DNA of 64,000 nucleotides from the NCBI GenBank assembly GCA_964030785.1, contig OZ034969.1, positions 45,095,201-45,159,200 on the forward strand, read 5' to 3'. Under the pieces are notes generated by a model. The model had not been told where the DNA came from and did no database searches. It saw only the letters and a list, made by a program, of their open reading frames with translations. Positions 1 through 11,345 of this stretch are shown one piece after another. The position numbers and the translations under genes are program-made. Numbering within the stretch: the first letter of the stretch is position 1; every line of letters begins with the position of its first letter. This DNA is from Siderastrea siderea (lineage: Eukaryota > Cnidaria > Anthozoa > Scleractinia > Rhizangiidae).

Positions 1-2632
1 ATGTAAAGCGATGCTAAAAGAGGGAGCGTAAAAAGAATAATCGCGATGCCCCAGCGGGCGGGCAAGTAATACTTCGTAGCCGTTTCAATCGCCTTTAAAG
101 CCGCTTGATCTGCATAAAACTATTTTGGATAACGTTTAGGCAGTCTCTGGAGTCAGCAAAAAATTGCTCGCGAACTCTTTGACGAATCTCACTATTCAGT
201 AGGATTAAACAGAGCACCAAGGTACTCCTAAAGCCTGAAGTACGCCGACTAGTCACAGCCGACTTGTTCTAAACATGCAAATTATTATGCCGTGCGCTCT
301 GAAATCGGGCACTGTAAGTACATGTCGCAGAAGACAATAGCATTGTGGGCGATGTTATTCCGGATTTAAGGAGGCTCGCAACAGTTTTTTTGACCTTGGA
401 GTGTATCTTTTGAAATCAAAATTTCGCATAGAAGATAAACTTTGAATTCGTTGATACTAGACCACCTTTTCAACATATGACCAAAGATTATTTTTTCATT
501 GGTGTCCTAGTAACAGCTGTCACCATAGTAACGGTAATGGACTACCCCTCATTTTAAACAATGTCGAATATCTCGAAAACTAGTCAGCCACTTTATGACG
601 AAACTTGAACTATTTGAACTACTCAACCTACACAACCTGTAAGCGAAATTAGAGAAAAATCTGTAAGAGCGTTTTCAAGTAAATCATGACTCATTTTTTA
701 CGGGCTGATTTTGGTCATTCCTGCAATTTTCTCCAATATTTCAAGATAGATAAAACTTAACACTTTCTCTTTTCAGTTGAAAGGTCTTTTATGATAGCAA
801 AACATTCTTAATGTACATTGAGCTTCCGAGGTGGCTGCGATTTTAAGATATTTATATTTAAAAACTGCTAAAATGCAGCGCAAATCAGCCAAAAGGTCCG
901 TAATTTGCGTAAATAGAAATATTTCTAAACTGCACTTACAGATTTTTTTCTTAAATTGATTGCGGTTAGAGTAATAATTCTTTTTGATGTTCCAGCGAGT
1001 CTTATGCTGAATAAACGTTTCGTTTATTAGATAAGAAGGCTAAATCTTGGTCAGGTTTCAGTCGTTATTAACTTTCAACGAGCAACAGTTTTATTTTGTT
1101 TTTCCTGGTCTATTTCACGGTCATTCACGTGCAAAGAATATTTATACACGCTGTGCTTGTGTCCTCCCGTAATTTATGACTGTCCTGAAGACCGCGTCCT
1201 TTACATTTCCGCTCACTGATTGTCAGGTAATCCAATTATATCACCTGTCAATGTAATCACCAATCAGAAATAGGCACGTGCTTTTCTACATGACTGACGT
1301 CCGCGGAAATTTACTGAAAACCTCAGTGTTTGGCCTAATCTCCCTTGTATCCATGGCGTCACATCTGTTTGGCGAAAGTGATCATGGAAATCCTCAACTG
1401 TAATATTTATTTTCATATCAGTATCGCGTTCTTTTTGATAGAAAGGACGCCGATGTTACTAAAATTATTTTTCCTTATTAAATAAATGAAATCAAATTAA
1501 TGATGTCTGTACCTCAGTTCAGAAGCTTCGTAAATATTCGGAAGCATTCTTTAAACGTTCGGAAATCTTCGGGTCATCCGCAAAGGTTTTCGGAAGACCT
1601 CAGAAATCTTAGTTTATCTTCAGGGGCAAGTTGCATAAAACTTAACGTCTGGCGTAACTAATTATAACGTCAGATGTTCGCTCCAGTCAAAGTCACTATT
1701 TTAACTTCTGACGTTAGCAGTAACTTCCGGTGTTAGGTATTACGGAACTCACCCCAGAGGTCCTTGGGTTTAGTCTATTGGTGAGCGGTCTGACCACTGA
1801 CTATTATTTGTGGTGTTCCGGGCGTGTTCCTTAGTGTTTCGATGGTGGTCCGAGGCTTTTCGGAAAAATACGGCTAATTCGGTACACACTATACTACTTT
1901 TTTTCCGTAATACTCTTGTTCGATTGTTTGAGATCGTTGGCGACCATTTGTACACTATCATACTCTAAGTTTCTTAAACCAGTTTCTCGCTAATAATTTG
2001 GAGTTTCCCAATGATCGTAAACAGTTTGGCTACCGAATTAGTGATATTTTGGCACGTTTAAAAAATTGCCCCTATTGTTATTTTTGTGAAAAAATTTGAA
2101 AGAAGAATTTTTCAGGAACTTTGCAGTAGAAGGTAGTAGACTTTAAGAGCTACGATATCTACTGGTAAGTTCAGAAATACAAACTTCGGGCAGAACAAAA
2201 CAGACTTTATGCATAATGTAGATGAGAAATTTATTGTTCATTGCTGACAGCAGAGTTTACTTGTGTTATATTTTATTAGTAAGAGCTAAATTTTCCAATT
2301 CGAGTGGCTCTAATATCACTGAAACTAGTTTTTTTTTGTGTAAGTTTGAAATGACACAAGCTACGGAGAGTTTTTACCCTTGTGAATTTATAATGACTTT
2401 TTAATGCTATAGTAAAAAAAAGAGACTGCAAACTCTTAAAAAGAGTTTATGTTACAACTAATCTACAACATAAAGTGCAGTGTAGGTAACAACGCTGCTC
2501 CTACGCCAAACAAGAAACAAGAACACTGTTGATATATGATGCAAAATCTTTACACATGCAGTTTATTATAACGGCTAGTTATATGAATATGGGCTCAGCA
2601 GACTGGCAGCAGTATGTTTGAATTCTTACGGT
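1..2632. other. Intergenic DNA, no gene recognised
   Basis: AT-rich sequence. The open frames are short and show no domain, signal peptide or splice context that I recognise. No tRNA or long inverted repeat was seen by eye. Confidence 0.5.
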
Positions 2633-3050
2633 TTAGCAAACAATTTCCTCTGATGAATACTGTGGACCATTGTCGATGATCACTTCAGATGGTATTCCAT
2701 TACTTGCAAATGTGGGAGATCTGTGGTATTTTAAGTGCCTGGTTCTTTGGCCTGTTAAGAAGTGTTGAGTGATAATCCATTTTTTTTCCATGTCAGCAAG
2801 AATGTGGCAATCATTTTGCAAGCCTTGAATGGTATGCGAGAAGGGTGTGTTGGCCCTTTTCATCTTTGTTGTTGGTGTTCCAAGCAAATAGTGCATCTTG
2901 ATGTCTTGTAGCTGATTTCACAATTTATTCCTGGCCAGTAAAGTACATCTTTTGTTCGTCCTTTGGATTTTTTGATCCCCATGTGGCCTTGATTTATCCT
3001 TTAAACCATCCCATTCCTCATAGTCGGTGGACAATTATTCTGTCGGTTTT
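2633..3050 (-). pseudogene. Ty3/gypsy-type integrase relic
   Basis: Read on the minus strand, this resembles the middle of a Ty3/gypsy integrase. Around 3020-2885 lies a zinc-finger-like stretch with the order GHMGIKKSKGR, then VLYWPGI, then CTIC. Around 2700-2640 the core motif GIPSEVIIDNGPQYSSEE appears, which carries the second catalytic Asp of the DDE triad. The frame is broken by a stop shortly before the zinc-finger part, and no LTR, RT or RNase H was found beside it. The motif order is directly visible; assignment to gypsy rests on family knowledge. It is a dead fragment of a retrotransposon polyprotein. Confidence 0.75.
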
Positions 3051-6000
3051 GAGAATGATATGCCGTCAAGTTCAGACTTGGACACCTGCTGGCGTCTAAG
3101 ATCTACCGCTTCTTTGATTTAATCCCGTATTAAATGTGAACGGGAGGAATTATATTAGCAGGCGAGCATGTCGTGCAGTTTTCCCGTCCATGCTTTTGGA
3201 ACTTGGTACTCGGGAGAGCCAGTTAGGAAGCTGTAACTCCTTTCTTTGCTTGTATTTCGGTGTATAGCGGTACTTTGGAATTTCAAATAGATCTAGTAAA
3301 TGTTAACAAAAGTTGACTCAAGTGGCCTATGAACTGATTTAAAGGTCACTTTCCTTAATTCCCTAATTGTGTCGATTGAACCTCTCTATGCTGATGTTAA
3401 CGGCTACGAGTTCTCTGTTCGTCTATATCTTGATTTGCCTTCTTTCTGTCAATTGTGACATGCCTTACCGTATGCAAGACACCCCAAGCCATTTCTGGTT
3501 CCCCTTTTTATGTTCCTTATCGGAGGTCGCTTTTTTATTTCCATAGCCTGTTTTTCTCCTTACTAACTCGATGTACTGAACAATCGTTGTCCAGTTGTTT
3601 CATTTGCCTTCCTTTTTTGAAAATATCACCTTTTTTTCAGAAGGTGTTATCTTGGTACCCTTAGCAATTATCTTATATTTGTGCTTCCTGTTGTAGTTTC
3701 TTGCTAAATGTGCCACGATCGCCAATGTCGATTATGGCACGAAGTACTGAGAATTGGATCCTTTTGTTCAATATAGTTCAGCTGTGTGACAGCGAAATAA
3801 AATGTGGTGGCTGCAGAAATGTGTATGGTTTTCGAATAAAATGTCTTGAACGGTTTCTGTTCGGTTTTTTCCTCGTGTTTAAAAATATATCTACTTATCA
3901 AAATGCCACTTAATAATAAAAGGGTTTCTTTTAGCTGTCAGGAATCTGAAATGTCCTTGATTTTTTTTCTGCTGTTCAATGCGATCACAGCGACGCTATC
4001 GAGCAAGTCTAAAAAATATTTCAACGCGTTATGCGTTTCCTTCTCGTGTAAGGTGCTTTCAGCTACATTAACAATCAGCAGGATTTACTTGCAATATGCA
4101 ACACCTAGTCTAGAATCTTTTAAATGTGTAAAGCGTGAATTTAGAGCAAAAAATAACTTCGTGAGGTTTAGCAGATCATGAAAAGTATGCCGATAAGGAC
4201 GGTGCCCCCTTTTGTTACTATGCATACGTTCTGCGCATCTCGGGCCTACGGTATGTTTCTCAAAAACCCCGAAAGGTTTTCGGCCCTAAAGATGTCATTT
4301 GTAAAGATGTGAAGAGCTCATTCTACAAAGCTGTTATTTTAAGATGTCTCTAGGATAAAAAAATAGCAGAAATATTACAGGAGAGTTTCATGCTTAGATA
4401 CTTCCGTGTTTAGAAGGTAGAGTGTGAATTATCGTGCCCGAAATCGGGCCGGAAAAGTTTTGTCACATTTTTCTTGTTAGATTCCAGTTGGTCTTGCTAA
4501 GATCTGCTTTTTCTCCATAGTCATAGCCTTCGCAAAAATACCCCTGTTTTAGCACCCACAATCGTTAAGTTTATTTTTCACTGGACTCCCAATACAGAAA
4601 TACTATCGTATTCTCAAAAGTGCCCCTCCCCCCCCCCCCCGGCTTAACTCCGACAATATTAACGCTTTCAAAACATTACTTCTACAGAAAATAGTACACC
4701 CAAAATGTTTTCTTTGAGGTCGGCAAGGTGACCTAATAACGTCACTTGACGTGGGAATTACGTCATGATCTTCACATCCGACATCCTTCTCGCCCGAAAA
4801 AAGTATCAATGCCCGAATGCGTGAGTGTTGGAATCAGGATACAAAAGCACTCAAATTGCATGGAAAACAAACACGTTTACAAGTCTCACGTCTAATGAAA
4901 CGGTTATTATTCCAAAAATAGTTATTTTGAAACCTCGCATATTCTAAGACCTCTATCTACAGTCTACTGGAACTAGTAAAATCAGAAACTTATTAAAAGA
5001 AAATTATTCTTCCCGCGGCATTGTCCGAAAATGTTTATTATTAGCTTGTTCACGATGACTTTATTGCCATAGGAGCGCTCGATACAGATCATGATGTTGC
5101 GGGGATAACGCCGGGCCAGAATGGTTGCGACCTTCGAAAACTCTGCCGGTCATTTCATAGAGGATGTTTTCGTGCTTCAATGACTTCTGCAAATTTTTTA
5201 TTGATTGCTACAAGTGTGCTGTCTTGAATTGACTGAACGGGTGTTGGTCTGCCTGGAGTAGCTCCTTGTCGAGGCTGTACTACCTGACAACCAGGTCAAA
5301 GCTATCACTGGTGGGCGAATCACTTAGGGTGATGTAGCCCACGCACGAAAAACATATTGGTCATTTCCACCGAAGCCATTCTCAATTTCGGTTAGGACCT
5401 TATCCAGGGAGGTGAAAAAGGTGCTGAAACGATGGAAATCCTGTGGTTTTTATGGCGGAGTAGGAGTATTGACGTTTTGGTTTTCCCCGACCAACGCTTG
5501 TAAGCGCGCTGAGGGTTGTCGTCGTGGCACACGAGCACCGCGGAATGAAAAATCGGATTCAGCTATCCACGACTTCATCTTAACACTGATACAGTTCCCA
5601 CATCGAGGTTACAGAATGAACAAATGTAATCGACAAGTTTTTCAACATCTTTCATTAACCAGTGGGATTACGAGCTGATGACACCTGATGAGACCATACA
5701 TTTTCTTTCGACGTTCGGTAGTTGCATTGGCATGTTCGCATTTAGCCCGAAGTTTTGAAACGACAGTCGCTGTTTCGTTTCTCTCTATTTGGTGTCTTTT
5801 TAGCTTTCTCCCAAGTGCTGTTGCCCGAATTATGAGCGTTTTTGCCCGAAAAAAGTTCAGGATCCCCCCCGGCTCGTACGCCTATGAAAGAATCGGCTGC
5901 TATTAGGAAGGAACACGGGAACACGTCAAACCATTGGATAAAAGCAGTACTTCTTTTTGGCTCAGGACTGAATGGCCTAAGATTTTCCTGTTATTTGAAA

Positions 6001-6100
6001 CTTTTCAAACCGCACAACGAGCTTCATATCTATTATCAGCCAACTTGGTTAAGGGATAATGCTGATCGTTTTTATAATTAGCAGCGCGGCTGCTTTCATA
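3051..6100. other. Intergenic DNA, no gene recognised
   Basis: Nothing supportable as a gene was seen. It contains a C homopolymer near 4627-4640 and several unconvincing short open frames. Confidence 0.45.
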
Positions 6101-6435
6101 CTAGAGACGTATTATCCGTCTGGGTCGAACTTGGGAAAACAATGTTTAGTTCTTGGTTAGAATGGTTATGCGTATTGTAAAAAGACGAGCACAAGACGGA
6201 TTCTCCGTCCATCCAGTTATTCCGTCTTCCAAGAGATATGTCCAGGGTAGCAGGCAGGAAAAAGCGCAAATTTCCTACCTGCGTGCAAACCTGGACATAA
6301 GTGTCTTCTAAGACGAACAAAAGCAGATAATTCGTCTTGTGCCCGTCTTTATGCGAGTCGAACCACGAGACACGTAACCAGATTAGGTAAACGTTGTTTG
6401 CCCAAGCGTGTCCCAGACGGACAATGCATCTCTAG
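6101..6435. mobile_element. MITE-like element with about 50-bp terminal inverted repeats
   Basis: The left end begins CTAGAGACGTATTATCCGTC and the right end is its imperfect reverse complement (reading inward CTAGAGATGCATTGTCCGTC). The match continues through a TTGGG and AAACAA block on both sides. It is about 335 bp with no coding capacity, which fits a non-autonomous DNA transposon. I could not define a target duplication. It lies upstream of the receptor gene's first coding exon. Confidence 0.7.
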
Positions 6436-7102
6436 AATTAAAAGGGCCAGTGGTAATACTTTTATCGGCCAAATCGTCGTCCTCTTTAGACTGACAAGAA
6501 CGTTTTTGCACATTCATTGACAACTAAGCAATACTTCAGAGGTTGGTCTTTCAGTTTTAATGGTCTTTAGATTAAAAAGTGACCATCAAAACAAAGCCAA
6601 TTTACTTTTATTCAAGACGAACTCAAAAAGGCAATTGCTTTCTTCATTGCTTTTCTCATTTGTTATTTTGGGTTTTACTTAAGCGCTAGTATAAAGGTCC
6701 TAAAAATACCTGTTAATCATTTCATCGGACTTCCTTGGCCTTCTTAGGTTGCAAGGCACGTGTATACGAAGTTGTTAACGCACGTGCGGAGATGTGTGTT
6801 TCACAGGGAAATCATGTTTTCTGGCGGTAAAATGTTTCCTTATAGTCATCTTCATTAGTGAAGAGCAAAAACAGAATGTCTCAGATATACTGTCAAAACA
6901 TTTTTGTGGGTTTTTATGGGTTTTGTGGGTACGAACACGTGAAGGCACACTTCCAGCCCCAAACTCTCTTCATAAAAACAAAGCAAACAGCATGTACATT
7001 TTACATGATTTTTATCATTTCTTTCATTTCATTTCCTTCTTTACTGCATCTCAACGTGAAAAGGATTGCACTGAAGATGAAGATATAAAGATAACGCTAA
7101 AG

Positions 7103-7154
7103 ATGAAGGAAATATTTTATGCCATTACTCTATTGACGCTCTGGAAAACAAAAG
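7103..7154 (+). CDS. Receptor gene exon 1: start codon and signal peptide
   Basis: The exon starts at an ATG and encodes MKEIFYAITLLTLWKTK. The hydrophobic run IFYAITLLTLW after a charged start is a plausible though short signal peptide that would send the protein to the ER. The exon ends in phase 1 at AAAAG followed by GCAAGT, the consensus of a GC-AG intron donor. The final G joins the first two bases of the CUB exon at 7343, also phase 1, to make an Asp codon, and this frame fit supports the call. Upstream in-frame sequence lacks a better start. A 5' UTR or extra 5' exons may lie upstream, and no promoter motif was identified. A cDNA read across 7154/7343 would settle it. Confidence 0.65.
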
Positions 7155-7342
7155 GCAAGTCATGAAACCTTGTGGCCGTTACATTGTTGTTGTTATTATT
7201 TTTCTCATTTTAAACCAGCTTCATTTATTTTGAATAAACAAATTGAAATTGGTAAACAAAGTTGCACGTATTTCAACTGATGGTTCCAACTCATAAAGCT
7301 GTGCGTATCACTTTTTTCATTCAATTTTGTTTTTACCTACAG

Positions 7343-7687
7343 ATGTGCATTCCACACCGTGCACCTTTGCTCTGAACGGCTCCAGAGGGGTCATCAGCTA
7401 TGACACATACAACAGCCGAGAATGCAGATGGATACTCAAAGCACCAACTAAGCACAACATCAAATTGAAATTTACGCTTTTCCAGTTGTATGGTTATCCA
7501 GGATTTGCAAATGAGATTGAAGTGTATGATGGCAGTAGTACTAATGATGCCTCACTGGGTGTTTTCACTGGGACACGACTGCCATTCACCGTTCACACCA
7601 GTGGCCGCTTTATGCTGGTAGAGTTAAGGAGGAGACCAACCTACCTTTGTAACTTCAAAGGTGTTTACAATTCCAGTACGATAAAAG
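7343..7687 (+). CDS. Receptor gene exon 2: CUB domain
   Basis: This 115-codon exon has phase-1 borders on both sides, with acceptor TTTTTACCTACAG and donor AAAAG/GTGAGC. The translation follows the CUB fold: an N-terminal CTFALNGSRGVISY, then ECRWIL, then a beta-rich stretch with IEVYDGSS, then FTVHTSGRFMLVELRR, and finally a GVY end. CUB domains bind protein or sugar ligands outside the cell. Length matches the family (about 110 residues). One oddity is that only three cysteines are visible: the position usually holding the third Cys, just before the YDG motif, reads NEIEVYDG, so the second disulfide is probably missing. Phase-1 symmetry is typical of shuffled extracellular modules. Confidence 0.88.
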
Positions 7688-8589
7688 GTGAGCTCTAATG
7701 TACACTAAAAAATGCGATATTCAAAATATTGTATCAGACTGTTTCAGTAACTTGAAGAACTATTTTTTAACAACTTAGTAAAGGACTTACCGCATTAGTC
7801 CATATTCTAAAAGGAGAGATATTTTTGGATGAAATGGTGAAGCGTTTTATATGTCCTCAATTTTAATTCCGACTCCGTGAAATTGTTTAAAATCGCATTT
7901 TTTTACATATTGCTTTTTTAAGTTTCTATTGACAGGTCTTGTTACAATTTTTCGGATCATGTCAGTTACGAAACCAAAATGACCAATGTTCAGTGCTAGC
8001 CCTGCTCTAGAACGCTGCTTTCTCGACGATCGTTTAAAACATTTCAAGTTTTTGGCGAGTATTGGATAAATTACAAGTGCATTGTCTGAACCTGCAAATA
8101 AAAAAGCCCTAGGGCTTGTTTATTATCAACTGCCCACACTTCTTTCTTTTTGATGGACAGATTACATTAGCTTTAGTGGGTGGGAGTTTTAACTACGTTC
8201 AGACTAGAAGAGGAAATCCGTACCTGCAAGCTTATAACTTCAAATTAATCTGCTCGATTCTAGTGCGTGTAGTTCTTGCTCGATGTTTCAATGGCAACGG
8301 TATTTAGAAAGGCAGATTTACCCGAATTTTATATTATTTTTGTTAGTTTGATTTTCCTTTAAATAAAAATCTTTAACTTTTTTTTAATTTATTGGTCTTT
8401 TAAACATCCTTGTACTTGTAACGTAGCTTCTAAGTCAATTAAGCCAAATTTGGTGGTATTAAGAGCCGTCAATACTGACCAAGGTGTAGAATTACCACGA
8501 GCAGCGAAGAGGTTGAAACAAAGCACTACCAAAGAAACAAGAAACGTTATGTCTCCCCCAAAGTATTATCCTTACATTCCCAGTCCTTT

Positions 8590-8816
8590 TATTACATGAT
8601 TTAAAACGGCAAGGTTTCAAGATCAAAGTAGTAGAAAAGGCTGGTATTGCAATTAAGAGATTGCTCCAGAGGTCTGATCCGTGTAAACCGCGACAATGTG
8701 AAAGAGAAGACTGCCTGGTATGCAGAACGGGTGGAAAAGGACCCTGTGATAGGCAGAGCGTAACATATGAAGTCAAATGTACCGAGTGTAAGAACATCTA
8801 CGTGGGAAAAACATAA
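8590..8816 (+). pseudogene. Penelope-like retroelement fragment (start of GIY-YIG region)
   Basis: A plus-strand reading shows KVVEKAGIAIKRLLQRSDPC, a cysteine-rich linker with the spacing CEREDCLVCRTGGKGPC, and CTECKNIYVGKT, then a stop. This order (RT C-terminus, Cys-rich linker, YVG of a GIY-YIG nuclease) is characteristic of Penelope-like elements. The nuclease is cut off by TAA directly after the first motif, where family members usually continue with Glu-Thr. A related but frame-shifted stretch lies just upstream (about 8480-8590). It sits in the intron between the CUB and Ig exons and is non-functional. Confidence 0.75.
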
Positions 8817-9005
8817 AGAACAGTTTTACAGTTTAATAGTTCTTACATGACCAATTTGACAATTTTATTTGCGACTGACGAGGCTCGAAGAGCGAAATAT
8901 ATTCCGCAATTTTAACAGTGTCTATATCGTTTTAGAGGTTTTAAGTGCGTCGAATGTGTACCAAAGACGTGATGTCTAGTTGTTCTCCCCGTTTTCCATT
9001 TGCAG

Positions 9006-9239
9006 ATAAACCAAAAATAAAAATTCCAGTTGCTGTGGTGCGAACAGTACCAGAGCATTATGTATGGTGCTTGGCCGAAGGGACTCCTCCCATCAGTATA
9101 TCTTTGTTCAGCGCATCTACACCCTTGGCTAGTAGGATAGGAGTAGTAGGAAGTAAAATTTCCCAGGAGGGCAACTATACGTGCACGGCTGAGAATGAAG
9201 CTGGTTCTGACAGTAAAGACGTCCTAGCCGCTTTAACCG
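9006..9239 (+). CDS. Receptor gene exon 3: Ig-like domain
   Basis: The 78-residue exon has phase-1 borders (acceptor CCATTTGCAG, donor ACCG/GTAAGA) and stays in frame with the CUB exon before it and the LRR cap exon after it. It shows an Ig I-set pattern: WCLAEGTPP supplies the first Cys, and EGNYTCTAENEAGS supplies the Y-x-C motif of the F strand. The domain is short (about 90 residues is usual). The core Trp normally found about a dozen residues after the first Cys appears replaced, as the region reads ISISLFSA. The exon probably forms an extracellular recognition module between the CUB and LRR parts. Confidence 0.85.
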
Positions 9240-10059
9240 GTAAGAATGCATCAGGTATTAACCCTCAGTCGTATGAGGAAAGTCACACCCCCACCGTGAG
9301 GCGAGGGAGGCGGGGGTTGATGAACCCCTTGGTTATTTTGTTGTGTTACAATATTTCGAAAATATTTTATCTTTAGAAGAAGGCATGTGATGTTCTCTAC
9401 AAGATGAGATGAGGCATATGTTACAGGGACTGTGACGTCATCCAAGGCGTCGGCTATCTTGGATTTTACCCAAAATTAGAAATTACCAAAAAACGGAGAA
9501 AATTGAAAATTTTTGATGTTAGACATGATATGACATAATTGAACACCTTGTTGCTTTTTGTCAACATTTCGTTTGTGTCTAAAAAAGGTGAAAAACACGC
9601 GTTTCTATTCAAAAATGGCTTTACCACGTGCTACTTATGACGTGTATCTCGTAACTATGAAAACCGATTTTTACCAAACTTCAATCTTTGACAAAACTCG
9701 TTGAGACGAACGCAATTAGCGAGCGTATTTCTCTATGTCACTGTATGGAAACACCAACAAGATCGCAAAAATGCTTTTCCTCTCCCCTCCCCTCCATCAA
9801 TGTTGTTTGGAGGCACTGAGGAATCCTCAGGGGGTTTTTGGTGGCAAAGCAACATTGATAAGGGGGAGAGGGGGGAAGAGTTGTTGTGGTAAGTGATTTT
9901 CACGGCCTAAGTTCTCATTCATTCCGAAGTGTCTCAACAGTTTTCTCCGAGATTGTTACCTCAAAATGTGTCTAAGCGATATCGGCACAGCTACTGAAAC
10001 GGGCAGATGAAAAATCGTCTTGGAAAAATTCAAGAATAACCTCATTGGGGGCGGCATCC

Positions 10060-10096
10060 AACCGACCCCCTCCCCCCCCCCCCCCCCACCCACCGT
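10060..10096. repeat. C-rich homopolymer tract
   Basis: A run of mostly C bases lies between the Ig and LRR cap exons. It is simple sequence with no coding role. Confidence 0.8.
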
Positions 10097-10577
10097 GTAC
10101 GCGTGAGGATTACAAAAGTGTAAAAAAGTGTTAATCCAAGGTTTATGCCGATCAATAACACGATTTCAAACTTCAGAAAGTCTCGCCTTATTATCAAAAC
10201 TCTAAAAGAAGGAACTGTAAACTAGCTCATTTCCCTTGCTCTTGATACGAGCAGCAATATTGATCAGCTGGATTAAATTAACAAACAGCTAAATAAATAA
10301 TTAACACTATACCGTGTTTGCCCAGTTTTTGACAGGTACCCAGTATCGGAATAACACTTAAACTGAAATTGTTGCACCGTGTTTGGTAAATTGCAGCAAA
10401 CAGAGTGTTCCGAAAAAGCCAAAAGTATTTCAGCGTTCGACTGGTAGTCTTGTCGGACTTGGCAGCAAAGGCGCCTTCTTCCGTTGAATAAGACTTCAAG
10501 GGCCAAAATAGTCCAGTTCCGAGTTCACCAAGACAGCTGGATAAAAAGACGAAAGACGCATTTATACCGGGATAGTG

Positions 10578-10738
10578 TTACTCTCAAAGAAAATATTCAC
10601 AAATACCAGCGAGAAGATGAACTATTCACAACTTTGCGCATTGTTTTATAAAAAATTTAAAATTCACAGCTCTGTGTATTGTTTTATTTTGAAATTCAGC
10701 ACTTTCTTGCTGGTATTTGTGAATATTTTACCTCAGAG
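10578..10738. mobile_element. Small foldback/MITE element
   Basis: AAAATATTCACAAATACCAG near 10587 is matched by its reverse complement near 10711-10730, with flanking ACTCT/AGAGT also inverted. The interior is about 100 bp. It is consistent with a short non-autonomous DNA transposon in the intron before the LRR cap exon. Confidence 0.6.
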
Positions 10739-10983
10739 TCAATCAACAAATGAATGTTTCTACGGTCACTAGATGGCTACATAAGTATGCTGGAGATCAA
10801 CTGGCCTCCATCTTTCACGATTTTTCATACTTTCCCGCTTTCTTCAGTGTTTCTATCCAATGTTTGTGTGATGACGTAGTATGTGGTTGCACAAAAATTA
10901 CCAGATATGGTTATGGGAAAGTCTCAAGTCGTCAGCAGATAATTGACTTTTTGAAGTGACATTCGTGTGGTCCTAATTTTTAG

Positions 10984-11113
10984 ATTGTGGACGTTTGTGT
11001 CGTACCTCTGGTACGCTAACACCAACAGGCCAAGTTAAAAACATTTATGACTGCAGTGGGACTGACTCAGCAGTTGGGATATGGAAGTGCATTCCAACTA
11101 CCACTACTATTTT
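10984..11113 (+). CDS. Receptor gene exon 4: LRR N-terminal cap
   Basis: The exon enters in phase 1 (acceptor CCTAATTTTTAG) and leaves in phase 2 (TT/GTAAGT), so it converts the phase-1 modules to the phase-2 LRR exons. It encodes a four-cysteine cap beginning DCGRLC, with a later YDCSG and WKCIP, and ending PTTTTIL. These features fit an LRRNT domain, which shields the hydrophobic end of an extracellular LRR solenoid. Joined to the exon at 16227 it reads on as an LRR without a break, which supports both splice calls. Confidence 0.8.
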
Positions 11114-11345
11114 GTAAGTGTATTGATTTACTTGAAAACATCACACCACGTGGGGCCCTTTGGTTCTCTATTCGATCAACATTAATTGTAACACAGGATT
11201 AAAAGTTAACCAAGTGTTTTGTTTCTGTTGAAAACTGTGTCTGCTTTCAAATGTACAGTACATGACATTTTAGATAACGATTTACCGCGGTCAAACGAGA
11301 AAAATAAGAAAAGTACTTCAAAGATAAGGGAATTACTTCCACTGT

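Noticed and set aside
9776..9890. Inverted repeat CTCTCCCCTCCCCTCC and mirror with ATCAATGTTG
   Set aside because: A hairpin of about 100 bp is visible, but the ends and target duplication are unclear, so it was not listed as an element.
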